Positions 8,216 through 18,470 of a stretch of DNA of 64,000 bases are shown piece after piece; the stretch's first letter is position 1; the number at the start of each line of letters is the position of its first letter. The stretch spans positions 1 to 64,000 of the forward strand of contig DASYQW010000065.1 of NCBI GenBank assembly GCA_036005065.1. Direction: 5' to 3'. The stretch comes from Candidatus Methylomirabilota bacterium. GTDB lineage: Bacteria > Methylomirabilota > Methylomirabilia > Rokubacteriales > DASRDR01. Made by a program: the position numbers and the translations under genes. Below the pieces are notes generated by a model. The model ran no database searches and was not told the DNA's origin. It saw nothing but the letters and a program-made list of their open reading frames with translations.

Positions 8216-9172
8216 ATGGCGAAGACCGTCGACGAGCTCCCGCTCCGGGCGCTCTTCGGCCTGGACACCGAGGCCGGCCGCCCGCCCACCGCGCTCTCCG
8301 CCAACGCCCGCTACCTTTCGTCACTCGACGGCTTCAACATCAAGCGTCCCTCGATCCCGCCTCGCGTCTTCCTGGACGAGCGCGACCGCGCGCTCGATCC
8401 GGCGACCGCGACCGGGCTGATCCCGCTCGACCTGAGCGGCGAGCTCGAGCTCGATGGCCCCGCCACCACGCCGCTGATCCTGGCGCGCTATGCGCGGATC
8501 CGGACCGGGGACAGCCTCACCACGGCCTTCACCGCCAGCACCGAGCTGGCGTATGTGATTCGCGGCTCGGGCACGACGACCTTCGGCGCGCGCGGTGGCG
8601 AGCCGATCGCCTGGCAGGACGGCGACGCCTTCGGGCTTCCCGGTGGCAGCACGGTCACCCACCGGGCGGCGACCGACGCGGTCCTGTGGGTCGTCACCAA
8701 CGAGCCCCAGCTCGCCTTCGAGCGCTGCCGGCCCCCGGCGCCGGGCGAGGGATCCATCGCGGCGGTCCACTACCCGGCGGCCGAGATCCGCCGGCAGCTC
8801 TACGCCGTCTACCAGGACCCCCGCGGGCAGGCCATGCCCGGCAAGTCGGTGAACTTCGGGAATGCCGCGCTGGAGGGCTCGCGGACGACGACGCCGTCCT
8901 TCACGCTGGCGATGAACTCGCTCCTGCCCGGGGAGTCCCAGCGCGCTCACCGCCACAACGCCGTGGCGGTCACGCTGGTCGTGGCCGGGACGGGCTGTTA
9001 CTCCCTGATCGACGGCGCCCGGGTCGACTGGGAGCCGAGCGCCGCGATGATCACGCCGCCGACGCTCCTGCACTCCCATCACAACGACGGCGACGCGCTG
9101 GCGCTCTTCCTCATCGTCCAGGACGGCGGCCTCTACTATCACTGCCGGACGATGGGTTTCAGCTTCACGTAG
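8216..9172 (+). CDS. Two-cupin protein, gentisate dioxygenase-like
   Basis: The 318-residue protein has two cupin domains. The N-terminal one contains VIRGSGTTTFG and WQDGDAFGLPGG. The C-terminal one carries likely metal ligands in SQRAHRHNAVAVTLVVAGTG and the terminal TLLHSHHNDGD segment. This bicupin layout is typical of gentisate and hydroxynaphthoate 1,2-dioxygenases, but proteins of this length are also found with unassigned substrates. The ATG follows a good GAGGAGG site. It is followed 27 bases later by a methyltransferase gene, so the two probably form one transcript. A ring-cleaving or oxidising role is inference. Confidence 0.75.
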   Translation: MAKTVDELPLRALFGLDTEAGRPPTALSANARYLSSLDGFNIKRPSIPPRVFLDERDRALDPATATGLIPLDLSGELELDGPATTPLILARYARIRTGDSLTTAFTASTELAYVIRGSGTTTFGARGGEPIAWQDGDAFGLPGGSTVTHRAATDAVLWVVTNEPQLAFERCRPPAPGEGSIAAVHYPAAEIRRQLYAVYQDPRGQAMPGKSVNFGNAALEGSRTTTPSFTLAMNSLLPGESQRAHRHNAVAVTLVVAGTGCYSLIDGARVDWEPSAAMITPPTLLHSHHNDGDALALFLIVQDGGLYYHCRTMGFSFT

Positions 9173-9199
9173 CCCGTCGGCGACTCCCACCCGGCCGCC

Positions 9200-9937
9200 A
9201 TGGCCGAGTACGACGCCTCCACCTACGGCGAGCGCATCGCCGACGTGTACGACGAGTCGCCGCGGATGCCGCCCAATACCGATGCCGCGGTGGCGTTCCT
9301 GGCCGGTATCGCCGGGCGGGGTCCCGCCCTCGAGCTCGGGATCGGCACCGGCCGCATCGCCCTGCCGCTGGCCGCCAGGGGCCTCGAGGTGCACGGCGTC
9401 GATGCCTCGCCGGCCATGGTGGCGAAGCTCCGGGCCAAGCCCGGCAGCGAGCGGGTGCCGGTGACGATGGGGAACTTCGCCGACCTGGCGCTGGGCCGCC
9501 GCTTCTCGCTGGTCTACGTCGTCTTCAACACCTTCTTCGGCCTTCTCGCCCAGGACGATCAGGTGCGCTGCTTCGCCCGGGTGGCCGAGCACCTCGCGGA
9601 GAACGGCGTGTTCGCGCTGGAGGCCTTCGTGCCCGATCTCGGGCGCTTCGACCGCGGTCAGCGGGTGGGGGCGATCGTGGTCGAGCCGGAGGTCGTGCAT
9701 CTCGAGGTGGCCCTCCACGACCCCGTCCGGCAGCTCGTCCGCGCGCAGAACGTGGTGATCACGCCGCACGGCGCCCGGCTCTATCCGGTGTGGCTGCGCT
9801 ATGCCTGGCCGTCAGAGCTGGATCTGATGGCCCGGCTCGCCGGGCTCCGGCTGCGCGAGCGGTGGGGCGGCTTCTCCCGCGAGCCGTTTACCGGAGAGAG
9901 CGCGGCCCACGTCTCGGTCTACGAGCGGGCCGGCTGA
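9200..9937 (+). CDS. Class I SAM-dependent methyltransferase
   Basis: This 245-residue Rossmann-fold methyltransferase has motif [20 protein letters not shown], motif [11 protein letters not shown], and the post-motif [12 protein letters not shown]. It belongs to the broad methyltransferase type 25/11 group, with an N-terminal [16 protein letters not shown] that is common in unassigned members. The substrate is unknown. It lies downstream of the cupin gene on the same strand and its last 19 bases overlap, tail to tail, the end of the cyclase/ATPase gene on the other strand. Confidence 0.85.
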   Translation: MAEYDASTYGERIADVYDESPRMPPNTDAAVAFLAGIAGRGPALELGIGTGRIALPLAARGLEVHGVDASPAMVAKLRAKPGSERVPVTMGNFADLALGRRFSLVYVVFNTFFGLLAQDDQVRCFARVAEHLAENGVFALEAFVPDLGRFDRGQRVGAIVVEPEVVHLEVALHDPVRQLVRAQNVVITPHGARLYPVWLRYAWPSELDLMARLAGLRLRERWGGFSREPFTGESAAHVSVYERAG

Positions 9938-12684
9938 GCGAGGGCGAATGCGATGGCGTCCGGGAGCGTCATCGAACAACCCCGGGCGCTGGCTTCGTCG
10001 ACCGCCTCACGGCTGACTTCCCGGCTCACCGCCTCCAGGCTGCGCTCCAGATCGGCCTGCCAGGCGGGCGGCGCGGCCGCGCCGATGGTCCGGCGCAGCG
10101 CGGCGGCGGCCCCGGCCAGGCAGTGCGCGCGGGCCGGCTGGGCCTCGATGGCGGCCAGACCGGCGAAGCCCTCGAGGACGAACGCGATGCCGCGCCGGTC
10201 CCCTACGTCCTTGAAGATCGCCAGGCTCTCCGCCAAGCGCGTCCGGGCGACGTCGTACGCGCCCCGGTCGCGGGCCAAGCGCGCGACCGTGCTCAGCACG
10301 TTGGCGGTGTTCTGCCGGTCTCCCAGCTCGCGATAGACCGCCAGGGCCTCCTCGAGGCGGGAATGCGCCTCATCGTATCGGCCCTGGACCCGGGCAACCA
10401 TCCCCACGCCCGTGAGCGCCCAGCCGTAGCCCACACGATCGCCGAGCTCTCTCCAGAGGCCCAGACTGTCTCTCAGGTATCCCTCGGCGGCCTCCGCATC
10501 GCCCTGGTCGCGGGCGATGAGCCCGAGGTTGCCGAGTGCTGCCGCGATCCCGCGCCTGTCGCCGCTCCGCTTCAGCACAAGGAGGCTCTCTTCGAGCAGG
10601 TCGCGAGCGGCCGCGTAGTCGCCTTCGGTCCGAGTGAGGAAACCGAGGTCGACCAGGGCCCAGCCGATCCCGGGCGCGTCGCCGAGCTCGCGGAAGATCT
10701 CCAGACTTTCCTGGAAGAAGGCGCGGGCCTCGCGGTAGTCTCCCTGCTCCCGGGCGAGGTACCCCGCCCCGTGCAGAGCCTTGGCCCGCCCGGCGGTTCG
10801 CTCGCGGGCCGCCGGTAGCGAGAGCAGCTCGGCCACACGCTCCCGGCTCTCGGTGAAGTGACCGCGGGCGTGCCAGAATCGTCGGAGCGCCGCCCAGAGC
10901 CGGAGCCCTTGATCGGCCAGCCCATTCCTGCCGAACCAGTGGAGGGCTGCGCTCAGGTTGTCATGCTCCGCCTCCAGCCGGTCCAGCCATTCGGCCTGAC
11001 TTGACCCGACCAGGCTCGGCTCCGCTTGCTCGGCGAGCCCCAGACAGTAATCGGCGTGGCGCCGGTGGAACCGGTCTACCTCGCCGGCCTCGTCCAGGCG
11101 CTCCAGCGCGTACTCGCGGACGGTCTCCAACATCCTGAAGCGCGGCCCGGCAAACCCTTCGTCCCGACGGAGGAGGCTCTTGTCGAGGAGGGCCGCCATC
11201 CCATTCAGCACGTCGAGTCTCGGACCCGGCCCTTCTCCGAACACCGCCTCAGCCGCGCTGAGCGTGCACCCACCGACGAACACCGCGAGCCGACGATACA
11301 TCATCTGCTCGGCCGGAGTCAGCAAGTCGTAGCTCCAGGCGATCGCCTGACGCAGCGTCTGCTGGCGGGCGGGCACGTCCCGGGGTCCGCTCGTCAGCAG
11401 GGAGAGCCGATGCTCCAGCCGCGCCAGCAACGCCGGCGGCGCGAAGACGTTGACGCGAGCGGCGGCCAGCTCGATGGCCAGCGGCAGGCCATCGAGGCGG
11501 TGGCACACTTCGGCGATCGCGTACGCGTTCCGCTCCGAGACCGCGAAGTCGGGCGTAGCCGCCTGGGCCCGCTGGATGAACAGCTGAACCGCCTCGTAGC
11601 GCGTCAACTGCTCGACCCCTTCCACCCGTGTGCGGTCCGGCAGCTCCAGCGGAGGCACGGGGAGTTGTCGCTCACCGCGCAGATGCAGGGGCTCGCGGCT
11701 GGTGACGAGCGCCTTCAATCCCGGGCATGCCGACAGGAGGTCGGCCACCTGCGCCGCCGCCGCCTGAACGTGCTCGAAGTTGTCCAGCAGGAGCAGGAGA
11801 TGCCGGTCGTGGAGATACTCCCTGAGGCTGTCCAGGATCGGCCGGGCGGCGCTCTCCTGGATCCCCAGCATCTTGGCGATGCTCGGCATCACCAGGTCCG
11901 CCGAGATGACCGGAGCGAGCTCGACGAAGAACGTGCCCCCCGGGAACTCGCGGAGCGAGTCGGCGGCCACCCGGAGGCCGATTCGGGTCTTGCCGACCCC
12001 GCCGGGCCCCGTGAGCGTGAGCAGTCGCGTATCCGGATCTCGAAGGAGGGCATGGGCCGCTTGGACCTCGCGCCGGCGACCGATGAACGGCGTCGGCTGG
12101 ACCGGAAGGTTGTGAGCGAAGTCCTCGACCGCCCGCGGAGCCGGAAAGTCGGTGGCCAGCCCGGGCGCCAGGAGCTGGAAGATTCGCTCCGGCCGTTGCA
12201 GGTCCTTGAGCCGATGCTCGCCGAGGTCACGGAGATCCGACCCGGCGGGCAACGCGTCCCGCACGAGCTCCGCCGCGGCCGACGAGAGCAGCACCTGTCC
12301 ACCATGGGCGGCGCTCGTCAGCCGAGCACAACGGTAGAGGGCCGGGCCGAAATAGTGAGACCCCTGCCGCTCGACCTCCCCCGTGTGCAGTCCCATCCGC
12401 ACCCGGAGCTGGCCGAGGTCGCCCCAGGATTCGGCCTGGAGATCACGCTGAGCCCGGAGCGCGGCGGCGACCGCGTCCCGGGGCGACGGGAACGCCGCGT
12501 ATATGGCGTCGCCGACCGTCTCGAACACGTACCCGCGGTGCTCTTCAACGACCGCCCCCAGGATCGCGTGGTGCCGAGCGATGGCGCCGCGGTAGGCCTC
12601 GGGATGCCGCTCCACGAGCCGGGTCGACCCCTCCACATCCGTGAAGAGGAAGGTCACGGTCCCGGACGGCAGGTCGGGCATCAT
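9919..12684 (-). CDS. Class III adenylate/guanylate cyclase domain fused to NB-ARC-type ATPase and TPR repeats
   Basis: In the 921-residue protein, residues about 8-175 are a class III nucleotide cyclase homology domain ([37 protein letters not shown]). An AfsR/MalT-like STAND ATPase follows with Walker A GPGGVGKT and Walker [12 protein letters not shown], then a long run of tetratricopeptide repeats (about residues 600-860). The region that normally carries the transition-state Asn reads ALYRCAR, so Asn is replaced by Tyr and cyclase activity is uncertain. ATG 12684 is chosen over the in-frame start at 12765 because it has a TGAGG site and fits the domain start. It is likely a signal sensor or transcriptional regulator; the ligand is unknown. 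Confidence 0.85.
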   Translation of the reverse strand: MMPDLPSGTVTFLFTDVEGSTRLVERHPEAYRGAIARHHAILGAVVEEHRGYVFETVGDAIYAAFPSPRDAVAAALRAQRDLQAESWGDLGQLRVRMGLHTGEVERQGSHYFGPALYRCARLTSAAHGGQVLLSSAAAELVRDALPAGSDLRDLGEHRLKDLQRPERIFQLLAPGLATDFPAPRAVEDFAHNLPVQPTPFIGRRREVQAAHALLRDPDTRLLTLTGPGGVGKTRIGLRVAADSLREFPGGTFFVELAPVISADLVMPSIAKMLGIQESAARPILDSLREYLHDRHLLLLLDNFEHVQAAAAQVADLLSACPGLKALVTSREPLHLRGERQLPVPPLELPDRTRVEGVEQLTRYEAVQLFIQRAQAATPDFAVSERNAYAIAEVCHRLDGLPLAIELAAARVNVFAPPALLARLEHRLSLLTSGPRDVPARQQTLRQAIAWSYDLLTPAEQMMYRRLAVFVGGCTLSAAEAVFGEGPGPRLDVLNGMAALLDKSLLRRDEGFAGPRFRMLETVREYALERLDEAGEVDRFHRRHADYCLGLAEQAEPSLVGSSQAEWLDRLEAEHDNLSAALHWFGRNGLADQGLRLWAALRRFWHARGHFTESRERVAELLSLPAARERTAGRAKALHGAGYLAREQGDYREARAFFQESLEIFRELGDAPGIGWALVDLGFLTRTEGDYAAARDLLEESLLVLKRSGDRRGIAAALGNLGLIARDQGDAEAAEGYLRDSLGLWRELGDRVGYGWALTGVGMVARVQGRYDEAHSRLEEALAVYRELGDRQNTANVLSTVARLARDRGAYDVARTRLAESLAIFKDVGDRRGIAFVLEGFAGLAAIEAQPARAHCLAGAAAALRRTIGAAAPPAWQADLERSLEAVSREVSREAVDEASARGCSMTLPDAIAFALAQPARS

Positions 12685-12772
12685 CGGCCTCAGATGGCGA
12701 GCCGCACCACCACTCGCGCGCCGCCGGCGCGTCCGGATGAGCCCGGCCGCGCGGCAGGAGCTCACGGACAGC

Positions 12773-14086
12773 TCAGCCGACCGAGACCTGCTGGAGGTCG
12801 GGGAACCAGCGCGCGAGCCGAGAAGCCCCGACGAGGATCGTCTCGTCGCGCCCCGGCCCGGTCGAGATCAGCGAGATCTCGCAGCCGATCAGGTCCTGGA
12901 TCCAGCTCAGGTAGTCGCGGGCGCGCCCGGGAAGCTCCTCCCAGACCCGCAGTCCCTCGGTCGGCGCCATCCAGCCCGGCCGCTCCTCGTAGACGGGCTC
13001 GATCTTGGCCAGCACGCGCTCCTCCAGCGGCAGCTCGTCAAGGGGCGCCCCGCGGTAACGGTAGGCCACGCCCACCCGGACGCGCTGGCACTGGTCGAGC
13101 ACGTCGAGCTTGGTCACCGCCACCGTGTCGAGCCCGTTCACCCGCACCGCATGACGGAGGAGGGGCGCGTCGAACCAGCCGCATCGTCGCGGCCGGCCGG
13201 TCACCGAGCCGTACTCTTTCCCGCGGGCCCGGATCAGCTCGCCGAGGTCGCCCGCGACCTCGGTCGGGAAGGGGCCGCCGCCCACGCGCGTCGCATAGGC
13301 CTTGGTGACGCCGAGGACCCCGTGGATCCGGGTCGGCGGCACGCCGGTTCCCACGGTGGCGCCGCCGGCGGTCGCGCTCGAGGACGTGATGTAGGGATAG
13401 GTGCCGTGGTCGATGTCCAGCATCGTCCCCTGGGCACCCTCGAACATCACGCTCGCCCCGGCCGCGATCCACCGGTGGAGCAGGAGAGTCGTGTCGGCAA
13501 TGTGGGGGGCCAGCCGCTCGGCCTGGGCGCGGACAGCCCGCAGGAGCTCCTCCACGCCGAACCCGGGGTGCCCGTAGAGGCCGCGCAGCACGTGGTTCTT
13601 CACGCGGAGGTTGAGCTCGAGCTTCTGCCGGAGCAGCGCCTCGTCCAGGAGGTCGCCCATCCGGATGCCGAGCCGAGCCGCCTTGTCGGCGTAGGCCGGC
13701 CCGACGCCCTTGCCGGTCGTGCCGATGCGAGCCTGGTCATCCGCCTGGTCGAGGGCCCGGTGATACGGCAGGATGGCGTGCGCGCTCTGGGAGACGTAGA
13801 CGTGGTCGAGCGCGATCCCGGCCGCGCACAGCCCGTCCATCTCCTCGAGGAGGGCCTGGGGATCCACGACGACGCCGCCGCCGATGACGCTGCGCTTGCC
13901 GGGCCGAAGCACCCCGCACGGCAGCGACTGCAGCACGTACCGCCGGCCTCCGGCGACGACCGTGTGCCCCGCGTTGGGGCCGCCGGAATAGCGGGCGACG
14001 ACCTCCACGCAGGGAGCCACCAGGTCGACGACCTTCCCCTTGCCCTCGTCCCCCCACTGGGCGCCGACCACGACGATGTTAGGCAC
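12773..14086 (-). CDS. purA: Adenylosuccinate synthetase
   Basis: The enzyme joins IMP and aspartate with GTP to make adenylosuccinate, the first step towards AMP. At 437 residues it is full length. The N-terminus shows the GTP/IMP loop [15 protein letters not shown]; further on are NAGHTVV, the [14 protein letters not shown] motif, [18 protein letters not shown], and the GTP-specificity stretch VTKLDVLD. It follows hisZ by 42 bases in the same direction, an order seen in many delta-proteobacteria-like genomes, and is followed by the unrelated cyclase gene. Confidence 0.97.
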   Translation of the reverse strand: MPNIVVVGAQWGDEGKGKVVDLVAPCVEVVARYSGGPNAGHTVVAGGRRYVLQSLPCGVLRPGKRSVIGGGVVVDPQALLEEMDGLCAAGIALDHVYVSQSAHAILPYHRALDQADDQARIGTTGKGVGPAYADKAARLGIRMGDLLDEALLRQKLELNLRVKNHVLRGLYGHPGFGVEELLRAVRAQAERLAPHIADTTLLLHRWIAAGASVMFEGAQGTMLDIDHGTYPYITSSSATAGGATVGTGVPPTRIHGVLGVTKAYATRVGGGPFPTEVAGDLGELIRARGKEYGSVTGRPRRCGWFDAPLLRHAVRVNGLDTVAVTKLDVLDQCQRVRVGVAYRYRGAPLDELPLEERVLAKIEPVYEERPGWMAPTEGLRVWEELPGRARDYLSWIQDLIGCEISLISTGPGRDETILVGASRLARWFPDLQQVSVG

Positions 14087-14128
14087 GCGTCGATCCTCGG
14101 AGGGGGGCTGCGCGCGGGAGGTTTGTCA

Positions 14129-15457
14129 TCAGTGGTCGGCCTCGCTCACCAGACCCCCCGCGGGCTCGAGAAGGCGAGCCGGGGCCGCCAGGAGCTCCCC
14201 GAGCGGTACGGGCTCGTCCTGGCCGCTGGTGGGGTCGACGATGCGGACCTCGCCGCGGCCGAGGCCGTCGGGGTCGATCACCAGGACACGGGTGGCCCGG
14301 ATCTCCCGGGCGTAGGCGAGCGATTCGTGGAGCGGCCGGCTCATGATGTCCCGGGCCACCGCGAGCCCGAGGTCGCGAAGGCGGCGCGACAGCACGAGGG
14401 CGGTCGCCTTGTCCTCCGTGAAGTCGATGATGAAGACCTCGGGCCCCCGCACGGGCAGCTCGACGCCCTGCGCCTCCAGCGCGAGGAGGAGCCGGTTCAC
14501 GTCGAAGGCGAAGCCCGTCGCCGGACACGGGTCCCCGAAGCGCGCCAGGAGGTGGTCGTAGCGCCCGCCCCCGCAGACCTCGGCGCCGAAGCCCTCCACG
14601 TACCCCTCGAAGTTGACGCCCGAATAGTAGTCGAAGCCGCGTACCTCCCCGAGATCGAGGATGACGGCGTCGCCGAGACCATAAGCGGTCAGGAGCCGAT
14701 GGACCTCGCTGAGGCTCGCCACGGCACGCTCGGAGCGCGGGTTCTGGACGAGGGCCGCGGCGCGCGGGAGGACGCCGGCGCGTCCGTGGAGCGTGGGCAA
14801 CGCCAGGAGGAGGTCGGCCGTCGCCGGTGGGACCCGCAGCTCTCCTACCAGGCGCTCGAGCTCCGCCCGGTCCTTCCGGCGGAGGGCGTCCCGCAGTGCC
14901 CGCGCCACCAGCCGCTCGACGCCGAGACCCTCGAGGATGCCGCGGACGAACTCGACCTGCCCCACGTCGATCTGGAAGCGGCTGAGCCCCGCCGCCCGGA
15001 ACCCTTCGATCGCCATGGCGATCATCTCGGCGTCGGCCTCGGGCTTGTCGAGCCCGATGAGCTCGACCCCGGCCTGATAGAACTCGCGCTGGCGTCCCAC
15101 CCGCGGCTCGTCGTAGCGGAAGAGGTTCGTCCGGTAGGCCAGGCGGTAGGGCTTGGGCTGATCCCGGAGACGGGTGGCGGCGATGCGGGCGATCTGAGGC
15201 GTCACGTCGGCGCGGAGGGCGAGCATGCGGCCCGTCTCGCGGTCGACGAACCTGAACATCCGCTCCTGGAGGGACTCGTCGGTGCCGAGCGCGAGGACGT
15301 CGAAGAACTCGTAGGTGGGGGTCACGACCTCGCGGAAGCCCCATAGACGGAAGACGCCGAGCAGCCGCTCCTGCAGCCCGCGCAGCCGGGCGGCCTCATC
15401 GGGCAGATAGATCTTGACCCCGGTGGGGAGCTGCGAGTGAAGGCTACGTCGGTCCAT
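14129..15457 (-). CDS. hisZ: ATP phosphoribosyltransferase regulatory subunit HisZ (HisRS-like)
   Basis: The 442-residue protein has the class II histidyl-tRNA synthetase fold: FREVVTPTYEFFDVL, motif 2 YRTNLFRYDEPRVGRQREF, VRGFDYYSGVNFEGY and CGGGRYDHLL. It also has a C-terminal anticodon-binding-like domain. The sequence pattern and position between serA and purA match HisZ, the subunit that supports short-form HisG, rather than HisRS, though a HisRS paralogue is not excluded. The start was placed at ATG 15457, where the HisZ similarity begins, not at the in-frame ATG 15505. hisG itself is not in the window. Confidence 0.85.
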   Translation of the reverse strand: MDRRSLHSQLPTGVKIYLPDEAARLRGLQERLLGVFRLWGFREVVTPTYEFFDVLALGTDESLQERMFRFVDRETGRMLALRADVTPQIARIAATRLRDQPKPYRLAYRTNLFRYDEPRVGRQREFYQAGVELIGLDKPEADAEMIAMAIEGFRAAGLSRFQIDVGQVEFVRGILEGLGVERLVARALRDALRRKDRAELERLVGELRVPPATADLLLALPTLHGRAGVLPRAAALVQNPRSERAVASLSEVHRLLTAYGLGDAVILDLGEVRGFDYYSGVNFEGYVEGFGAEVCGGGRYDHLLARFGDPCPATGFAFDVNRLLLALEAQGVELPVRGPEVFIIDFTEDKATALVLSRRLRDLGLAVARDIMSRPLHESLAYAREIRATRVLVIDPDGLGRGEVRIVDPTSGQDEPVPLGELLAAPARLLEPAGGLVSEADH

Positions 15458-15492
15458 ACCCAACCACGCCTGAAGCGGGGCAAACCCGCAGA

Positions 15493-15498
15493 AGTATA
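15493..15498 (-). promoter_or_regulatory. -10 element upstream of hisZ
   Basis: TATACT reads leftward at 15498-15493, 36 bases before the hisZ ATG, in the only AT-richer gap between serA and hisZ. No good -35 is visible at 17-18 bases, so an activator or weak promoter is possible. Confidence 0.4.
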
Positions 15499-15536
15499 CG
15501 GGCAAACCCGGGCGAACGCCAGGGGCTTTTTTGCTT

Positions 15537-17108
15537 CTACAACCGGACCAGAACGGCGGAGCGGATGTTGGGCAGGGCCCGGAGCTCGGCCAGGGCGTGG
15601 TCGGGAACCGGGCTGTCGAGGTTCAGGATGGAGACGGCCCGCCCGCCCGGGCGCTGCCGGCCGAGCTGCATCCCCGCGATGTTGATCCCGTGAGTGCCGA
15701 AGAGGGTCCCGATCCGGCCGATCACGCCGGGGACGTCGTCGTTGGAGAACACCACCATCCAGCCCTCGGGATGGGCCTCCATCCCGTACCCGTCGACCTG
15801 GACGATCCGCGGCTCCTTCCGGTGGAAGAGGGTTCCGGCGACCTGCCAGGTGCCGACGTCGGTCCTGAGCTCGGCGCTCAGGAGGCTCGCGAAGTCCTCG
15901 CTGACCGGCGTCTTCGACTCGACCACCCGCAGCCCACGCTGCCGAGCCAGATACGGCGCGTTCACGTCGGTGACGTTCTCTTCCAGGATGACCGCGAGAA
16001 ACCCGCGCAGGAACGTCACGGTGAGCGGCTGCACGGCGAGCCCCGCCACCTCGCCGGCGTAGTGGAGCTTGATCTCGGCCATGCGCCCCTGCCCCACCTG
16101 GCCCAGGAAGGAGCCGAGCTTGCCGGCCAGAAGGAGGTAGGGCTTGAGCTCCTTGAGGACCTCGGGGTCCACGCTCGGCGCGTTCACCGCGTTGCGGACG
16201 ATGCCCCGCACGAGCAGGTCCGCGACCTGCTGGGCGACCGCCACCGCCACCGAGGTCTGGGCCTCCTCGGTGGAGGCGCCGAGGTGCGGCGTCACCACGA
16301 CCTGGTCGAGGTCGAGGACCGGCGAGCCCCACGGCGGCTCGTGCTCGAAGACGTCGAAGGCCGCGGCCGCCACCTTCCCCGCCTGGATGGCGGCGGCCAG
16401 CGCCGCCTCCTCGATGATGCCGCCCCGCGCGCAGTTGACCAGGCGCACCCCGTCCTTCATCTTCGCGAGCTCGGCGGCGCCGATCAGCCCCCGGGTGTCC
16501 CGGGTCAGCGGGACGTGGACCGAGACGAAGTCGGCCCGCCGGTAGAGCGTGTCCAGATCCACCAGCTCGACTCCGAGGCGCTGGGCCACCTCCTCGGTGA
16601 GATAGGGATCGTAGGCGATCACCGTCATGGCGAAGCCCTGCGCCCGGCGGGCCACCTCGGCCCCGATCCGGCCGAGTCCGATCACCCCGAGCGTCTTCCC
16701 GTAGACCTCGGCGCCGAGGAAGCGCTCGCGCTCCCACTTCCCGCTCTTGAGCTGGGCGTGGGCCTGGGGAAGCTTGCGCGCCATGGCGAGGAGCAGCGCC
16801 ATCGTGTGTTCGGCGGCCGAGATCGTGTTTCCACCCGGCGTGTTCATGCACACGATGCCGCGGCGGCTGGCGGCGTCCACGTCCACGTTGTCGAGCCCGA
16901 TGCCGGCCCGGCCGATGACCTCGAGGGCCGGGCCGGCGTCGATCACCTCCGCCGTGATCTTGCTCGCGCTCCGCACGATGAGGCCCGCGTAGGGGGCGAC
17001 CCGCCGGGCCAGCTCGGCCGGAGGCAGCGTCGGGATCACGTCCACCTCGAGCCCCTCGGCGCGGAGGACCTGGACGCCGACGTCCTGGAGCGAATCGGTG
17101 ACGAGCAC
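15537..17108 (-). CDS. serA: D-3-phosphoglycerate dehydrogenase, long form with ACT domain
   Basis: It oxidises 3-phosphoglycerate, the first step of serine synthesis. The 523-residue protein has an N-terminal substrate domain, the NAD loop GVIGLGRIGAEVARRA, catalytic Arg region NCARGGIIEE, Glu in DVFEHEPP and His in VTPHLGAST. An allosteric substrate-binding domain and a C-terminal ACT domain (GVIGRIGTLFGTHGINIAGM) follow, so serine feedback is expected. The GTG at 17108 gives the usual length; in-frame codons upstream run into a hairpin repeat and the end of the previous gene. The upstream aminotransferase is the likely partner for the next step. Confidence 0.93.
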   Translation of the reverse strand: MLVTDSLQDVGVQVLRAEGLEVDVIPTLPPAELARRVAPYAGLIVRSASKITAEVIDAGPALEVIGRAGIGLDNVDVDAASRRGIVCMNTPGGNTISAAEHTMALLLAMARKLPQAHAQLKSGKWERERFLGAEVYGKTLGVIGLGRIGAEVARRAQGFAMTVIAYDPYLTEEVAQRLGVELVDLDTLYRRADFVSVHVPLTRDTRGLIGAAELAKMKDGVRLVNCARGGIIEEAALAAAIQAGKVAAAAFDVFEHEPPWGSPVLDLDQVVVTPHLGASTEEAQTSVAVAVAQQVADLLVRGIVRNAVNAPSVDPEVLKELKPYLLLAGKLGSFLGQVGQGRMAEIKLHYAGEVAGLAVQPLTVTFLRGFLAVILEENVTDVNAPYLARQRGLRVVESKTPVSEDFASLLSAELRTDVGTWQVAGTLFHRKEPRIVQVDGYGMEAHPEGWMVVFSNDDVPGVIGRIGTLFGTHGINIAGMQLGRQRPGGRAVSILNLDSPVPDHALAELRALPNIRSAVLVRL

Positions 17109-17120
17109 CCGCTTTTGCTT

Positions 17121-17150
17121 CCGAGGGGGGCTTTGCCCCCCTCCGACGTC
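17121..17150 (-). repeat. Family B terminal hairpin directly upstream of serA
   Basis: A 9-bp stem (17123-17131 with 17135-17143, three-base loop) of the GAGGGGGGC / GCCCCCCTC type lies 15 bases before the serA start. The same hairpin, flanked by CGTCGGA, precedes murD at 31801-31821. Confidence 0.6.
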
Positions 17151-17187
17151 TTCCGGACGCTGGGCGCGGCGCTCTGGCACCACCGAC

Positions 17188-18330
17188 CTAGCCCTCTTTG
17201 ACGAGGAGCCGCTGGGCGGCACCGACGCCGGCCCCCAGCTCCACCGGCGCGCCGAGTCCCGCCAGCACGCGCTCGAGAGCGGCCAGCCCCACGATGACGT
17301 CGTACTCGCCGACGTAGCCCAGGTGGGCGAGGCGGAAGATTCGGCCCTTCATCTCACCCTGGCCGCCAGCGATCGTGATGTTGTGCTGCTCCCCGTACGC
17401 GCGCACGACCGCCTCCCCGTCGAGACCCGCGGGCGACACCAGGGCGGTGACGGCGGGGCTCGGGGTCGCGCGGGTGAACAGGGTGAGACCGAGGGCCTCG
17501 GCGCCGCCGCGCATGGCGCGAGCCAGGCGCTCGTGGCGGCGGTAGACCTGCGGCAGACCCTCCGCCCTGATGAGCCCGAGGGCCACGTCGAGACCCATCA
17601 GGAGCGAGACGGCGGGGGTGTACTGGGCCTGGCGCTTGGCCTGCCATTTCCGCTCGGTCCGGAGGTCCCAGTAGTACCTGGGACAGGCGGCGCGGTCGGC
17701 CGCGCGCCACGCGCGGTCGTTGAGCGCGATGAAGGCCAGGCCGGGCGGGCACATCAGGCCCTTCTGCGAGCCGGTGACGACGACGTCCATGCCCCAGGCG
17801 TCCATCGGGCACGGGACGGCGCCGAACGAGGAGACGGCGTCGACGACGAGCAGGGTGTCGGTGGCCCGCGTCAGCGCGGCATAGCCCTCGATGTCCTCGA
17901 GGACCCCGGTCGACGTCTCGCTCTGCGTCGCGAAGAGCGCCCTGGCCGCCGGGTGGGCTCGGAGGGCCGCCGCCACCCGTTCCGGCGGGACGGTCTCCCC
18001 GTAGGGGGCGTCGAGGGCGTGGACGGTGACGCCGAACGCCTGGCAGATCGCGCCCCACCGCTCCCCGAACTTCCCGCAGCGGACCACCAGCGCCTCGTCC
18101 CCCGGCGACAGGAGATTGACCACCGCGGCCTCCATGGCGCCCGTCCCCGAGGCCGCCAGGATCAGCACCTCGCTCCGGGTCTCCAGGAGCTCGGCGAGCG
18201 AGGCCCGCACGCGGGCGAAGAGCGCCTCGAACTCGGGGGTGCGGTGATGAAGGATCGGACGCGAGAGGGCCTGGAGCACCTCGGGCGGGATGGGCGTCGG
18301 CCCGGGGGCCATCAGATAGTACTTCTTCAT
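17188..18330 (-). CDS. Class V aminotransferase (alanine-glyoxylate / phosphoserine type)
   Basis: This 380-residue PLP enzyme of the AGXT/serine-pyruvate aminotransferase group has PGPTPIPPEVL at the start, GTGAMEAAV, QSETSTGVL, VDAVSSFG and the lysine motif VTGSQKGLMCPPGL. Directly before serA, it most likely supplies the phosphoserine-forming (SerC-like) step, as this family does in several lineages with SerA next to it. That substrate is inference from context. ATG 18330 is preceded by AAAGGAG; an upstream ATG in frame lacks similarity. Confidence 0.85.
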   Translation of the reverse strand: MKKYYLMAPGPTPIPPEVLQALSRPILHHRTPEFEALFARVRASLAELLETRSEVLILAASGTGAMEAAVVNLLSPGDEALVVRCGKFGERWGAICQAFGVTVHALDAPYGETVPPERVAAALRAHPAARALFATQSETSTGVLEDIEGYAALTRATDTLLVVDAVSSFGAVPCPMDAWGMDVVVTGSQKGLMCPPGLAFIALNDRAWRAADRAACPRYYWDLRTERKWQAKRQAQYTPAVSLLMGLDVALGLIRAEGLPQVYRRHERLARAMRGGAEALGLTLFTRATPSPAVTALVSPAGLDGEAVVRAYGEQHNITIAGGQGEMKGRIFRLAHLGYVGEYDVIVGLAALERVLAGLGAPVELGAGVGAAQRLLVKEG

Positions 18331-18398
18331 GCGGCGCTCCTTTCGAGCTGGGGGCCGACGGCGAACCCGACCCCTGGGGGTTCCGGCCACGCCTCTCC

Positions 18399-18427
18399 AC
18401 TATATGGCGGGGTCCGTCTCCGGTCAA
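18399..18427 (-). promoter_or_regulatory. Promoter of the aminotransferase-serA operon
   Basis: Reading leftward, TTGACC (18427-18422) and TATAGT (18404-18399) are separated by 17 bases. This is the best sigma-70-type promoter in the window. The predicted leader is about 60 bases. Confidence 0.7.
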
Positions 18428-18435
18428 CCGGAGAC
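18416..18435. promoter_or_regulatory. Perfect inverted repeat over the -35 element (candidate operator)
   Basis: GTCTCCGG and CCGGAGAC form an 8-bp perfect inverted repeat around TCAA and cover the whole -35 box. The position suits repression of the serine genes; the binding protein is unknown. Confidence 0.5.
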
Positions 18436-18470
18436 CGGTCAGGCCGGGGGCCCCCGCCCGCGACCCAGGA

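Noticed and set aside
12685-12765. Upstream start of the cyclase gene at 12765
   Set aside because: The added residues are basic and lack similarity, while the ATG 12684 has a ribosome site.
14129-15457. Histidyl-tRNA synthetase instead of HisZ
   Set aside because: The position between serA and purA and the weak conservation of HisRS-specific motifs fit HisZ better, but it was kept as an alternative.
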